A stretch of 64,000 bases of DNA. Source: Maribacter sp. BPC-D8. GTDB taxonomy: Bacteria > Bacteroidota > Bacteroidia > Flavobacteriales > Flavobacteriaceae. Position 1 is the first letter of the stretch. Each line of letters opens with the position of its first letter. Location: the NCBI RefSeq assembly GCF_035207705.1, contig NZ_CP128187.1, positions 4,464,001 to 4,528,000 of the forward strand. Direction: 5' to 3'. Shown piece by piece: positions 45,594 to 53,726 of this stretch. The translations under genes were made by a program, and so were the position numbers. A model generated the notes under the pieces. That model was not told where the DNA came from. It saw nothing but the letters and a program-made list of their open reading frames with translations, and made no database searches.

Positions 45594-45795
45594 TAATAAC
45601 TAGTAAAATAAGATAATAAGTCGAAGGCTAACTATTGCAATATTTGAATCTAAAAACTAATATAGATTCTTAAAATGCTTTGTGTTTCTACAAAACTACA
45701 TTAATTTTCTTCGCAACGGTAATAGGTTTAAAATACCATTCTGACCTTTAAGATAATTATTGTTCAAAAAACTAAGTCAATCAAAATTTATAGAT

Positions 45796-46863
45796 ATGTT
45801 GTTAGAAAAATTAAAATTTGCATTCAGTAAATTTCAACACGATAGTGAATTTAAATCATACCAAGAATTGGCTTCAGGTCACATTAATTCTACTTATTTA
45901 ATTAAGACAGAATCTAAGACAAACTTTGTTTTACAATGTATCAATGATAATGTTTTTAATGATGTGCAGGGGTTAATTTCAAATAAATTTAATATCAGCA
46001 CTCACTTAAAAGAAAAACTGAAAGACTTATCGAAAGATGAATTGTATAGTAGTGTTTTAACTTTCATTGAAACTAAAGAAGGTAAGCCTTACTATATAGC
46101 GAAGGACGGGAGTTATTGGAATTTAATGAATTATATAGATGACAGTATTACTTTCGAAACTGTAGGCGATAAAGAAGTAGCATATGAAGCAGGTAAATTA
46201 TTTGGAGATTTTTTGAACTTGACTAATGATTATGATGCTACTGAATTAATCGAGGTTATACCAAAATTTCATGACATGCTTTTTAGATTTTCACAATTTC
46301 AAAAAGCAATAAAGGCATCCTCTAAAGAACGACTTGCAAAATCACAAGAATGTATAGATTTCGCATTTGAGTTAAAGGAAGAGATGCATATTATTCAAAA
46401 TCTTAAAGAATCTGGTAAAATAAACGTGCGAGTCACACATAACGACACTAAAATATCTAACGCATTATTTTCCAAAAACAATAAAGGACTTTGCGTTATA
46501 GATACTGATACAGTAATGCCTGGAATTGTACATTATGATTTTGGCGACGCCATTAGAACTATATGTAATACGGCTGCCGAGGATGAGACCAACTTAGATT
46601 TAGTTGAATTTAATATGGAGTATTATAAAGCTTATGAAAAAGGGTTTTTAGAGAAAATTAGGACTACGTTAACTGCATTAGAATTGCAATATTTGCCATT
46701 AGGAGCCAAAACTATGATGTTTATAATGGGACTTAGGTTTTTAACAGACTACCTAAATAACGATGTATATTATAAAATAAAGTATGCTGAACATAATTTA
46801 GATAGGGCAAAGAATCAGTTCAAACTAGTTCAAAGTTTTAGTAAAAAAATGAACCAATTATAA
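45796..46863 (+). CDS. NahK-like N-acetylhexosamine kinase (APH-fold phosphotransferase)
   Basis: ATG 45796 is preferred over a TTG start at 45760. About 355 residues. An aminoglycoside-phosphotransferase fold with YQELASGHINSTYLI (nucleotide loop), RVTHNDTKISNALF (catalytic Asp segment) and VIDTDTVMPG...YDFGDAIRT (metal-binding Asp). The HNDTK-x-SN...DTVMPG arrangement is that of bifidobacterial N-acetylhexosamine 1-kinase. It probably phosphorylates C1 of a HexNAc released by the GH109-like enzyme. No matching pyrophosphorylase or epimerase is seen in the window, so the downstream steps would be elsewhere. Confidence 0.83.
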   Translation: MLLEKLKFAFSKFQHDSEFKSYQELASGHINSTYLIKTESKTNFVLQCINDNVFNDVQGLISNKFNISTHLKEKLKDLSKDELYSSVLTFIETKEGKPYYIAKDGSYWNLMNYIDDSITFETVGDKEVAYEAGKLFGDFLNLTNDYDATELIEVIPKFHDMLFRFSQFQKAIKASSKERLAKSQECIDFAFELKEEMHIIQNLKESGKINVRVTHNDTKISNALFSKNNKGLCVIDTDTVMPGIVHYDFGDAIRTICNTAAEDETNLDLVEFNMEYYKAYEKGFLEKIRTTLTALELQYLPLGAKTMMFIMGLRFLTDYLNNDVYYKIKYAEHNLDRAKNQFKLVQSFSKKMNQL

Positions 46864-46957
46864 TTAAAAATTGAGTTTATTTACACCAGATTTCTTGCTC
46901 TTAGATTATAATATCTGATATACTTTATTTTTATACAAACATTAAAGAATTATTACC

Positions 46958-47176
46958 ATGAGTTACATAGATAAATTTGGAGCAGAAGATATAGATTACC
47001 TCTTGCACCATGATGAGGGATTAAAATGTTGGCAAACAGATTATAGATTGTTAAGAGAACGCGATGAGGAATATGATACGCTAATGTGGTTGGGTGGTAT
47101 GATTGATTTTAAGAATTTATGTGAATTAGATAAGCCTAAACAATTACCGAGACAGCGCCCATTGTTTCCTCAATAA
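46958..47176 (+). CDS. Hypothetical protein, 72 aa
   Basis: A small acidic protein (FGAEDIDYLLHHDEGL, EEYDTLMWLGGMIDF) with no signal, membrane segment or family I can name. It follows the kinase gene after about 95 bp on the same strand and precedes the convergent hipBA operon. It may close the catabolic cluster or be independent. Confidence 0.55.
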   Translation: MSYIDKFGAEDIDYLLHHDEGLKCWQTDYRLLRERDEEYDTLMWLGGMIDFKNLCELDKPKQLPRQRPLFPQ

Positions 47177-47220
47177 TCAAGACAAAATTACTCACAGGCT
47201 TGTTATTTAAAAATAATAGT

Positions 47221-48492
47221 TTAACTCGTTCTAAAAGCAATTACTTTCAATTCTTGCTCAACTCTAGAGATACCATATTTTGTTGCTATACTTCTCCAAC
47301 TAGCAACGGCAATCAATACCTCCTTTTTAATAGCATAAGCTTTATCTTTTGATAATCTAAAATATTCAGAGACTTCAATTGCTAATTCCAAATCTAATGA
47401 ATTATCCTCATCAGAGATATTAAGTTTTAAACCGGTACCAGTTTCTACAGGGTTAATATCGTATGCTGGTGATAATGCCCATCCATTATCGGTTAGTAAG
47501 AAACCATGATTTCTTAGGTGGTCATCTGTATTTGTTACACATATACTAAATACAATTCTGCGCCACAGCTGTTCTAGGTCCTCGTCCACATTTGCACCAT
47601 GGTTTTGTATAAAATCAACAAGTTCTAAGTAACTGGCGCCATCCGAATGGTCTTGACCATCCATATAGCCGAGCATAGTCATTGCCGATGCGAAATGTAT
47701 TCTCTCTCCTTTAATGCCACGGTCAAATCTTTTGGTTAAAAAAGTATAGTAATTTGAAGAGAATTTTTGCGCTTTAGATTCAGCCATATGAATTCCTGCT
47801 AAAATGGCTAATTCATGTACTACGATTTCCCACCCGCCAATGTCACCTTGGTCATTTCTACTCGGAAACTTCGCTATCCAAAGTGCACCATCATTATCTA
47901 CAATACTAGCTTTGGGTCTTGCTCCCCCTAATGATGCTCCGGGTGCAATTAGCATACTCAACCATTTTAAATAGTCTGGGTCATCAATAACATCGTCATC
48001 TTCTAATCGTAAACTAATTTGCTCAAGTTCTCTAAGAGATGCCCATGGCGGACTTGCCATTTTTTTATTATCGTTTAAAAATGGACCGTCTTCTTCTGCT
48101 TTAAATCTCAACGCTCCCATTCTATGTCCGTCAAAAACACCAAGAAGGTAATCGGTTTCGAATAATTTATTTTCTTCTCTATTATCCGTTCTCGCGAGAG
48201 CAGCTTCTCTTCTGCGCATTAGAATTCGTCCCCAACGGTCAGGTGAAGAATCTAGAAATATTCCAAAATTATCTTCATCGTCATTAAGATATTGTAATCC
48301 CGAATATAACTGTAAGTTGGGATCTAATAATTGTGCATGTTCACTCTGCAACCATTCAGCGGTATATTCAAAAGAAAATAGCTCCTTGCCTTTTAAGCGG
48401 TCAGAATTTAGAGTTCCCATAAGTAAAGGGTTTTTCATGCCCGACCAATGTGCGTAAACGGCTATAGCTTTCTTATTATTTTGTTTAGCCAT
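47221..48492 (-). CDS. hipA: HipA-family serine/threonine kinase toxin
   Basis: A protein of 423 residues. The N-terminal subdomain leads into the P-loop-like segment LIAPGASLGGARPKA, whose Ser is the autophosphorylation site in E. coli HipA. The catalytic-loop segment is TNTDDHLRNHGF and the metal-binding segment SPAYDINPV; both Asp residues are present, so the kinase looks intact. HipA kinases phosphorylate tRNA synthetases or other targets and slow growth when free of HipB. Its start overlaps the end of hipB by 8 bp, the normal operon arrangement. It lies near the right edge of the repeat-bounded block. Confidence 0.9.
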   Translation of the reverse strand: MAKQNNKKAIAVYAHWSGMKNPLLMGTLNSDRLKGKELFSFEYTAEWLQSEHAQLLDPNLQLYSGLQYLNDDEDNFGIFLDSSPDRWGRILMRRREAALARTDNREENKLFETDYLLGVFDGHRMGALRFKAEEDGPFLNDNKKMASPPWASLRELEQISLRLEDDDVIDDPDYLKWLSMLIAPGASLGGARPKASIVDNDGALWIAKFPSRNDQGDIGGWEIVVHELAILAGIHMAESKAQKFSSNYYTFLTKRFDRGIKGERIHFASAMTMLGYMDGQDHSDGASYLELVDFIQNHGANVDEDLEQLWRRIVFSICVTNTDDHLRNHGFLLTDNGWALSPAYDINPVETGTGLKLNISDEDNSLDLELAIEVSEYFRLSKDKAYAIKKEVLIAVASWRSIATKYGISRVEQELKVIAFRTS

Positions 48493-48811
48493 TTTTATCT
48501 TTTCGTTTAGGAGCCCTTTCGTTGGTACTTATATTTGCATCTTGTAATTTTCTTCCTAAAACGTCATCCTTAGCAAGTGAGAGAAAATCTTTTTCTAATC
48601 CCAAAACTAGAAGAACTAATAAATAGGAGCCAATACTTACAGTCGGTGCGCCCTTTTCAATAGAGGATAAAGTTGGTCTACTAATATTTGCTCTTTCGGC
48701 TACTTGCTCAGAACTAAATTTTCTTCTCAAGCGTGCGAGCTTTATATTCTCGCCCATTTCTTCAAGAATCTTTTTAGTTTTAGGTAGAATTATCATTTTC
48801 TTTTTAGGCAT
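48485..48811 (-). CDS. hipB: HipB-like antitoxin/repressor
   Basis: A protein of 108 residues with an XRE-type HTH: MGENIKLARLRRKFSSEQVA, RANISRPTLSSIEKG. A basic C-terminal tail (NERAPKRKDKNG) could reach HipA. It is the first gene of the hipBA operon. A perfect 20-bp inverted repeat touches its start codon and is the likely self-repression site. It is only distantly similar to the orphan HipB-like protein encoded at 1512-1730. Confidence 0.9.
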   Translation of the reverse strand: MPKKKMIILPKTKKILEEMGENIKLARLRRKFSSEQVAERANISRPTLSSIEKGAPTVSIGSYLLVLLVLGLEKDFLSLAKDDVLGRKLQDANISTNERAPKRKDKNG

Positions 48812-48866
48812 AACACTAAATATATTTTACAAATATACATATTTATGTAAAATATATTTAGTGTTA
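48811..48866. promoter_or_regulatory. Perfect 20-bp inverted repeat at the hipBA promoter
   Basis: The arm at 48811-48830 is the exact reverse complement of 48847-48866, separated by 16 bp. The left arm includes the first base of the hipB start codon. It is a probable HipB operator covering the promoter. The loop also contains TTTTAC/GTAAAA-type symmetry, so looping or two HipB dimers are possible. Confidence 0.65.
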
Positions 48867-49453
48867 TAAAGTAATTCTTGTAAGTTGTACTTCAAATAAA
48901 GTATTAGTGATTGATTGCATAACTATTTAGTTCGTAATACTTCAAATAAATAACCCACTGTAGTCAGTGGTGTTTTACTTAATAAAAATAACACTTCTTG
49001 ATTTATACAGTAATTAGACATAGAATCACTTAGATTTTGTGAGTTTAGCTTATCCAATTATTGCTCAATTCGTTCCAGGCGCTGATTTATGATTTCGAAA
49101 GGATTTTCCGTAGTTTAATAGATTTTAAATTTTATAAATTGATAAGATTTACATTATGAAATATAACTTAAACGCGTATTTCGCTATGCAATAATGGTTT
49201 TTGTTATATTCTGATTATCAATAAATTATATTTAAAAAAAATAATTTTAAGTTTACGGTAGATTTATTAGAAATGAATTTTTAGAGATTAAAATATAGTG
49301 TCCCTATTGATTCCACTTTTTCCGTAAAAATCCTCACTAAAGAACAGAGAGCTTTAATTGAAACAGAGAGCATTCATTTGCAGCCAAAACATTCTAAGTC
49401 TTTCAAAAATTTAGAGCATAAAAAAAGCCTCTGAAAATTCAGAGGCTTTGCCT
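48867..49453. other. Intergenic region between hipBA and repeat B
   Basis: 587 bp. Apart from the terminator-like hairpin at its right end I see no gene. A minus-strand tandem of GCTCTCTGTT (two copies about 19 bp apart, around 49340-49370) and a 40-odd-codon open stretch near 49300-49430 without start are the only structure, and may be decayed coding DNA. Confidence 0.45.
49421..49447 (-). terminator. Rho-independent terminator downstream of the tRNA-Met 3' half
   Basis: AGCCTCTGAA and TTCAGAGGCT (49426-49435, 49438-49447) form a 10-bp stem followed, on the minus strand, by seven T. It sits 6 bp beyond the tRNA-like 3' end of repeat B, where the natural terminator of a tRNA gene would be. 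Confidence 0.75.
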
Positions 49454-49592
49454 TAGTAGCGGGGACTGGACTCGAACCAGCGACCTTCGGGTTATGAGCT
49501 CATCGTTTGGAAAAATTCCAACGGTTTTATTGGGCTCAACCGCTATCAAATTATTAAATCGTATGCAAAAACGTATGCAGTTTTAGTTTTCT
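49454..49592 (-). repeat. Repeat B: tRNA-linked attachment-site repeat
   Basis: 139 bp differing from repeat A (2884-3022) at three positions only, same orientation, 46.57 kb away. The minus strand carries the 46-bp 3' half of an initiator-type tRNA-Met (49499-49454), and the 5' half is again missing. Here the tRNA end is followed by a strong terminator, unlike repeat A where an integrase start follows. Together with repeats A and C it marks joints of inserted DNA. Confidence 0.8.
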
Positions 49593-49830
49593 GATTATTA
49601 ATTAATATAAACAAAAATGTTGAAATTCTGCTTTATTAATGATTTATATAAATAGAAAGCACTCAAAATTAATAATAAATCAATTAAACATATGATATAG
49701 CAATAAATTATCTTAAATATATAATTTTGATAAAAATTAAGTGAATTTATTGTTATATATTTAATTTCAGAACTCCGATTTCTTCTGAGTTGTAATTTTT
49801 TTGACCTCTCAAATAATAGAACCAGGCATT

Positions 49831-50727
49831 ATGAAACTAACCTATAAACAAACCGATAGAAAGCCTGAAAATTCATTTTTAGCACGGCAAGACACGATAC
49901 CTTGTATTGAGCAAGATTGGCATTTTCATCCAGAGATAGAACTTATCTATTTTTTGAAAAGTACTGGTACGCGTTATGTTGGTAATTCTATTGGTAATTT
50001 TGAGGAAGGAGAACTTTATTTAATAGGTAGTAATGTGCCACATTTGTTCAGAAACCATCGTGAGTATTATGATGGTTTAGACGAAAATAATTTAGCAGAT
50101 TTAATTGTAGTAAAATTTGAACGAGATTTTTTAGGAGAGACTTTTAAAGAATTGCCCGAAGCAAAAAGAATACAAACACTTTTTGACAATGCAAATAGAG
50201 GTTTAATATTTTCTAAAGCAGCAACCTATTTAGTGCATACTCATATGATGGGTCTTGTTAGGGGTCAGGGTCTTTCTCGAATCGTTGGTCTATTGAAAAT
50301 ATTAGATATTTTATCGGTAAGTGAGAATTTTAGTTTTCTATGTTCCAATGGTTTTGACAATTCATACAAGAAAAGTGAGAAAGAGCGAATGGCTAAAATA
50401 ATCTCATACCTCAATGAGAATTTTGAAAATAAGATTGAATTGGAGACCGTTGCATCTATTGCTCATATGGCACCAAACGCCTTCTGTAGATATTTTAAGA
50501 AACGAACACAAAAGTCTTTTGTACAGTTTTTAAATGAAATTAGAATTGGGCACGCTTGCAAATTATTAATAGAAGGTAAACTACAGATTACTACAATTTG
50601 CTATCAATCAGGTTTCAATACCGTTACAAATTTCAATCGTCAATTCAAGGCATTAATGAATATGACTCCAACTGAATATATGGAGCCTTATATTTCAAAT
50701 CAGCAGGTAGAGCTCGAAGATGCCTAA
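49831..50727 (+). CDS. AraC-family transcriptional regulator
   Basis: ATG 49831 is preferred to a TTG at 49801. About 298 residues. An N-terminal cupin sensor has WHFHPEIELIYFLKS, YLIGSNVPHLF and FERDF. Two C-terminal HTHs are at about 195-290 (NKIELETVASIAHMAPNAFC, ITTICYQSGFNTVTNFNRQF, MTPTEYM). It is transcribed in the same direction as the anhydrogalactose genes and probably activates them in response to a sugar or sugar acid. A regulator of this type lies beside carrageenan utilisation genes in Zobellia (from memory). Confidence 0.9.
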   Translation: MKLTYKQTDRKPENSFLARQDTIPCIEQDWHFHPEIELIYFLKSTGTRYVGNSIGNFEEGELYLIGSNVPHLFRNHREYYDGLDENNLADLIVVKFERDFLGETFKELPEAKRIQTLFDNANRGLIFSKAATYLVHTHMMGLVRGQGLSRIVGLLKILDILSVSENFSFLCSNGFDNSYKKSEKERMAKIISYLNENFENKIELETVASIAHMAPNAFCRYFKKRTQKSFVQFLNEIRIGHACKLLIEGKLQITTICYQSGFNTVTNFNRQFKALMNMTPTEYMEPYISNQQVELEDA

Positions 50728-50923
50728 CTGGTTATGGTATTAGATATTTTGATGTTTTGGTGCTATGAAATTTGCAATCCGAATTTAGTTACATAGATGT
50801 TAATATAGTGTTTGTGATGGGTAATCATGAAACTATAGTTAAACTTCGATTCAGTTAAGTTTGTACTGAGAATGGGATTGATTGCATGGTAATTAAATCA
50901 ACTTCTCTATTGAATTAAAGATT

Positions 50924-52234
50924 ATGACCGCTCTTTTTATTTTAATTTCCTGTATAATATTACTAATTGTAGGTGTAACTGTATTTAAGGTACATCCTAT
51001 ACCTGCGCTATTAATTGCGGGTTTAATTTTAGGTTTGGCAACTGGTAATTCGGTCGAAATAGTAACCGAAAGTCTTTTAAGTGGTTTTGGTAATACCTTA
51101 AAATGGATCGGCTTGGTGATACTATTTGGTACTTTGCTAGGTGAAATATTAGCAGAGACCGGTGGTGCAGATGTAATTGCCGAAAGCATCATAAAGATTT
51201 TTGGAATACATCGTTTGCCTTTAGGTATGGCGGTTATTGGTTTTTTGGTAGGTATTCCGGTTTTTATGGATGTTGCCTATTTAACTTTATTGCCAACCAT
51301 GGTGGCGCTTTCAAAGAGGTCTGGTCAATCTATTTTAGTCTTAGGTCTATCACTTGCAATGAGTTTAACGGTAGCACACGCACTTATTCCTCCAACTCCT
51401 GGTCCTTTAGCGGTAGCTGCACTTTTAGAAATCAATATTGGTGATATGATACCATTTAATGTTATGGTAGCATTGGTTGCGGTTATTGGAGGATTAATAT
51501 GGATTAAGCTAAATGCAAAGAGATTAAATATGCCTAGTTCAAACTCACTTGAACAAGATGCCGAAATTATAGATAAGAAAGAATTAGGTGGGTATAAGCG
51601 AATATTACCCTTTGCATCATTGCTTGTTCCTTTAGTTTTAATGTCGGTGGGGAATATGTTTCCCGCAAACAATCCGTTTATAGATTTTATTAAGAATCCG
51701 GTTTGGGCATTAATGATTGGTGTTTGCTTTGCGCTTCCATTAATCGGTAAAGTAAATTTCTCATCACGCTTAAATTCATATTTTCAGTCTGCAGGAGCCA
51801 AATGTGCTATAGTAATACTTATAACGGGTACGGGTGGTGCCTTTGGTCAAGTAATTAAAGATACCGAGATTGTCAATTCTTTATTCTCAGAAGTAGATAC
51901 CGGCAGTCTTTCCGTATTAGGTATTATTATTCCTTTTTTGCTTAGTTTCTTATTCACAACAGTTACGGGTTCTATAACCGTCTCTTTAATAACTACAGCT
52001 TCTATAGCTGCACCTTTGGTAACTGGTGGAGTTTTGAATCCTGAATTAACGGCTGCTGCTATTGGAGCCGGATCTTTAGGTATCATACATGTAAACAGTA
52101 GTTTTTTCTGGCTTTTTAAAGAGGTTCATGATATTTCGGTAACCAGATTATTAAGGTCATTCAGTGCGCTATCTGGCGTTGTTGCTATTAGTGGAGGTAT
52201 TATGGTTTTGGTGTTGTTTTGGGTTTTCAACTAA
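50924..52234 (+). CDS. GntP-family gluconate/sugar-acid permease
   Basis: A protein of 436 residues with about 12 membrane helices. GntP family signatures are KVHPIPALLIAGLILGLATG near the start, FGTLLGEILAETGGADVIA, VAHALIPPTPGPLAVA and the C-terminal GSLGIIHVNSSFFWLFKE. It imports gluconate-like acids by proton symport. In this cluster it may carry 3,6-anhydrogalactonate, galactonate or a keto-deoxy acid. It lies 196 bp after the AraC gene. Confidence 0.9.
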   Translation: MTALFILISCIILLIVGVTVFKVHPIPALLIAGLILGLATGNSVEIVTESLLSGFGNTLKWIGLVILFGTLLGEILAETGGADVIAESIIKIFGIHRLPLGMAVIGFLVGIPVFMDVAYLTLLPTMVALSKRSGQSILVLGLSLAMSLTVAHALIPPTPGPLAVAALLEINIGDMIPFNVMVALVAVIGGLIWIKLNAKRLNMPSSNSLEQDAEIIDKKELGGYKRILPFASLLVPLVLMSVGNMFPANNPFIDFIKNPVWALMIGVCFALPLIGKVNFSSRLNSYFQSAGAKCAIVILITGTGGAFGQVIKDTEIVNSLFSEVDTGSLSVLGIIIPFLLSFLFTTVTGSITVSLITTASIAAPLVTGGVLNPELTAAAIGAGSLGIIHVNSSFFWLFKEVHDISVTRLLRSFSALSGVVAISGGIMVLVLFWVFN

Positions 52235-52662
52235 GAATAACATAAGTAAACACCTCAATATCTTTGAATTACATTTAAAAACTAGGGGTATTTGTTGAAA
52301 TTAACAGTTTACTCCTGTAAAATTCATCAAATTGATAATATTGTGCAGTCCTAGGTTAATAATTGCATAGTGGATCTTCTTAATAACCACGTACTTTGAA
52401 TTGTTAGTTTAAATAAGATAATTATAGTTGTTGAGTTAGTTGTTGAAAATGAGCACGGTGATATTTTAAATGTATTGCCGTGTTTTATTTTAAAGTCCTA
52501 ACTATTTAATAGCATCAGTTTTTTGTTCTTAAATGGTGTTGAATCAACTTTAAATCTTTCTGATAAATGAAATTAAAACGAGGGTAATATTGTGTTTGTA
52601 TATGGTGAATTCAAATAGTGCATATACATCGAATAGCTCTTTTTTTTGTATAAAATTAAATT
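52235..52662. other. Gap between GntP and RhaT-like genes
   Basis: 428 bp with no gene. One stem-loop pairs CACGG (52454-52458) with CCGTG (52478-52482), followed by TTTTATTTT, a possible terminator of the GntP transcript. The remainder should hold the promoter of the RhaT-to-VOC operon. Confidence 0.45.
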
Positions 52663-53670
52663 ATGAATATTGAATTTCTTCCTTTAATATTAGTGCTTTT
52701 AGCAAGTTTCTTTCAAGGAACATTTGGTTTGGGCATGAAATATATGGCTCCTTTAAAATGGGAAGCATGGTGGTTGCTCCATGCCTTTGTTGCAATGATT
52801 TTAGTTCCTTTCGTTTGGGCGATTTTGGTTATTCCTGATCTGTTCCAAGTGATTGCTTCAATAGATAGTAGTGCTTTAGTGCTACCCTCTTTATATGGCG
52901 CTTTATGGGGTGTTGGAGGTATCCTTTTTGGGGTTAGTGTAGAAAAGACAGGTATTTCTATTACCTATGGGGTAGTAATGGGTTTGGCAGCTTCGGTCGG
53001 GTCAATAATTCCTTTGTTTCAAATTAAAGGGGCTTTTTCACAACCTTCTTTTCCTATAATAATGATTGGTGTAGTGCTTTTAATAGTAGGAGTTGCAATT
53101 ACAGCTGTAGCAGGTGTACGTAGAGATAAGTTGAAAACTGATGAATCATCTACTAACACAGCTATTAAAACCGGAGTGTTAATAGCTATAATATCTGGTG
53201 TTCTTTCTGCTTTTTTAAATGTAGGATTTTCAAATGCAGCATCAATCGCACAAGTAGCTGTTGATGATTTTGGTGTCGGTACTCAAAATGCAAGTTTAGC
53301 ATCGTGGGTAGTAGTGCTTATTGGTGCATTCCTTGTAAATGGTGGTTATGCTGTATTCCGATTGACAAAAAATAATTCATGGAGTTCTTATAAAGTTGCT
53401 AATAGTGGAAAAGCTTATATGTGGGCAATTGTGTCTGGTGTATTTTGGTTTTCGGCACTTGGCGTTTATGGGCAAGGCGCAGCTTTAATGGGTGAAATGG
53501 GCCCTGTAATAGGTTGGCCAATTCTACTAGGTTTGGCATTGATCATCAGTAATATTTGGGCATATAGAGCAGGAGAGTGGCAAAATGCAAAAGCACCATT
53601 TAAGTTATTAATGATAGGTCTTGCTGTGCTCATATTGGCCATATGCATATTAGGGTATGCAAACTATTGA
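52663..53670 (+). CDS. RhaT-like sugar-proton symporter
   Basis: A protein of 335 residues with about ten membrane helices in the drug/metabolite-transporter fold. L-rhamnose/proton symporter features are GTFGLGMKYMAPLKWEAWW near the start, ALWGVGGILFGVSVEKTG, FLNVGFSNAA and the C-terminal GPVIGWPILLGLALIISNIW. It is placed directly before anhydrogalactose catabolic genes, so it probably carries 3,6-anhydrogalactose rather than rhamnose. No rhamnose isomerase or kinase genes are nearby. Confidence 0.87.
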   Translation: MNIEFLPLILVLLASFFQGTFGLGMKYMAPLKWEAWWLLHAFVAMILVPFVWAILVIPDLFQVIASIDSSALVLPSLYGALWGVGGILFGVSVEKTGISITYGVVMGLAASVGSIIPLFQIKGAFSQPSFPIIMIGVVLLIVGVAITAVAGVRRDKLKTDESSTNTAIKTGVLIAIISGVLSAFLNVGFSNAASIAQVAVDDFGVGTQNASLASWVVVLIGAFLVNGGYAVFRLTKNNSWSSYKVANSGKAYMWAIVSGVFWFSALGVYGQGAALMGEMGPVIGWPILLGLALIISNIWAYRAGEWQNAKAPFKLLMIGLAVLILAICILGYANY

Positions 53671-53726
53671 TCAACTACCGTAAGGGTATAAATTAAATTG
53701 ATTTTAAGAAGTAAATAATACATAAA

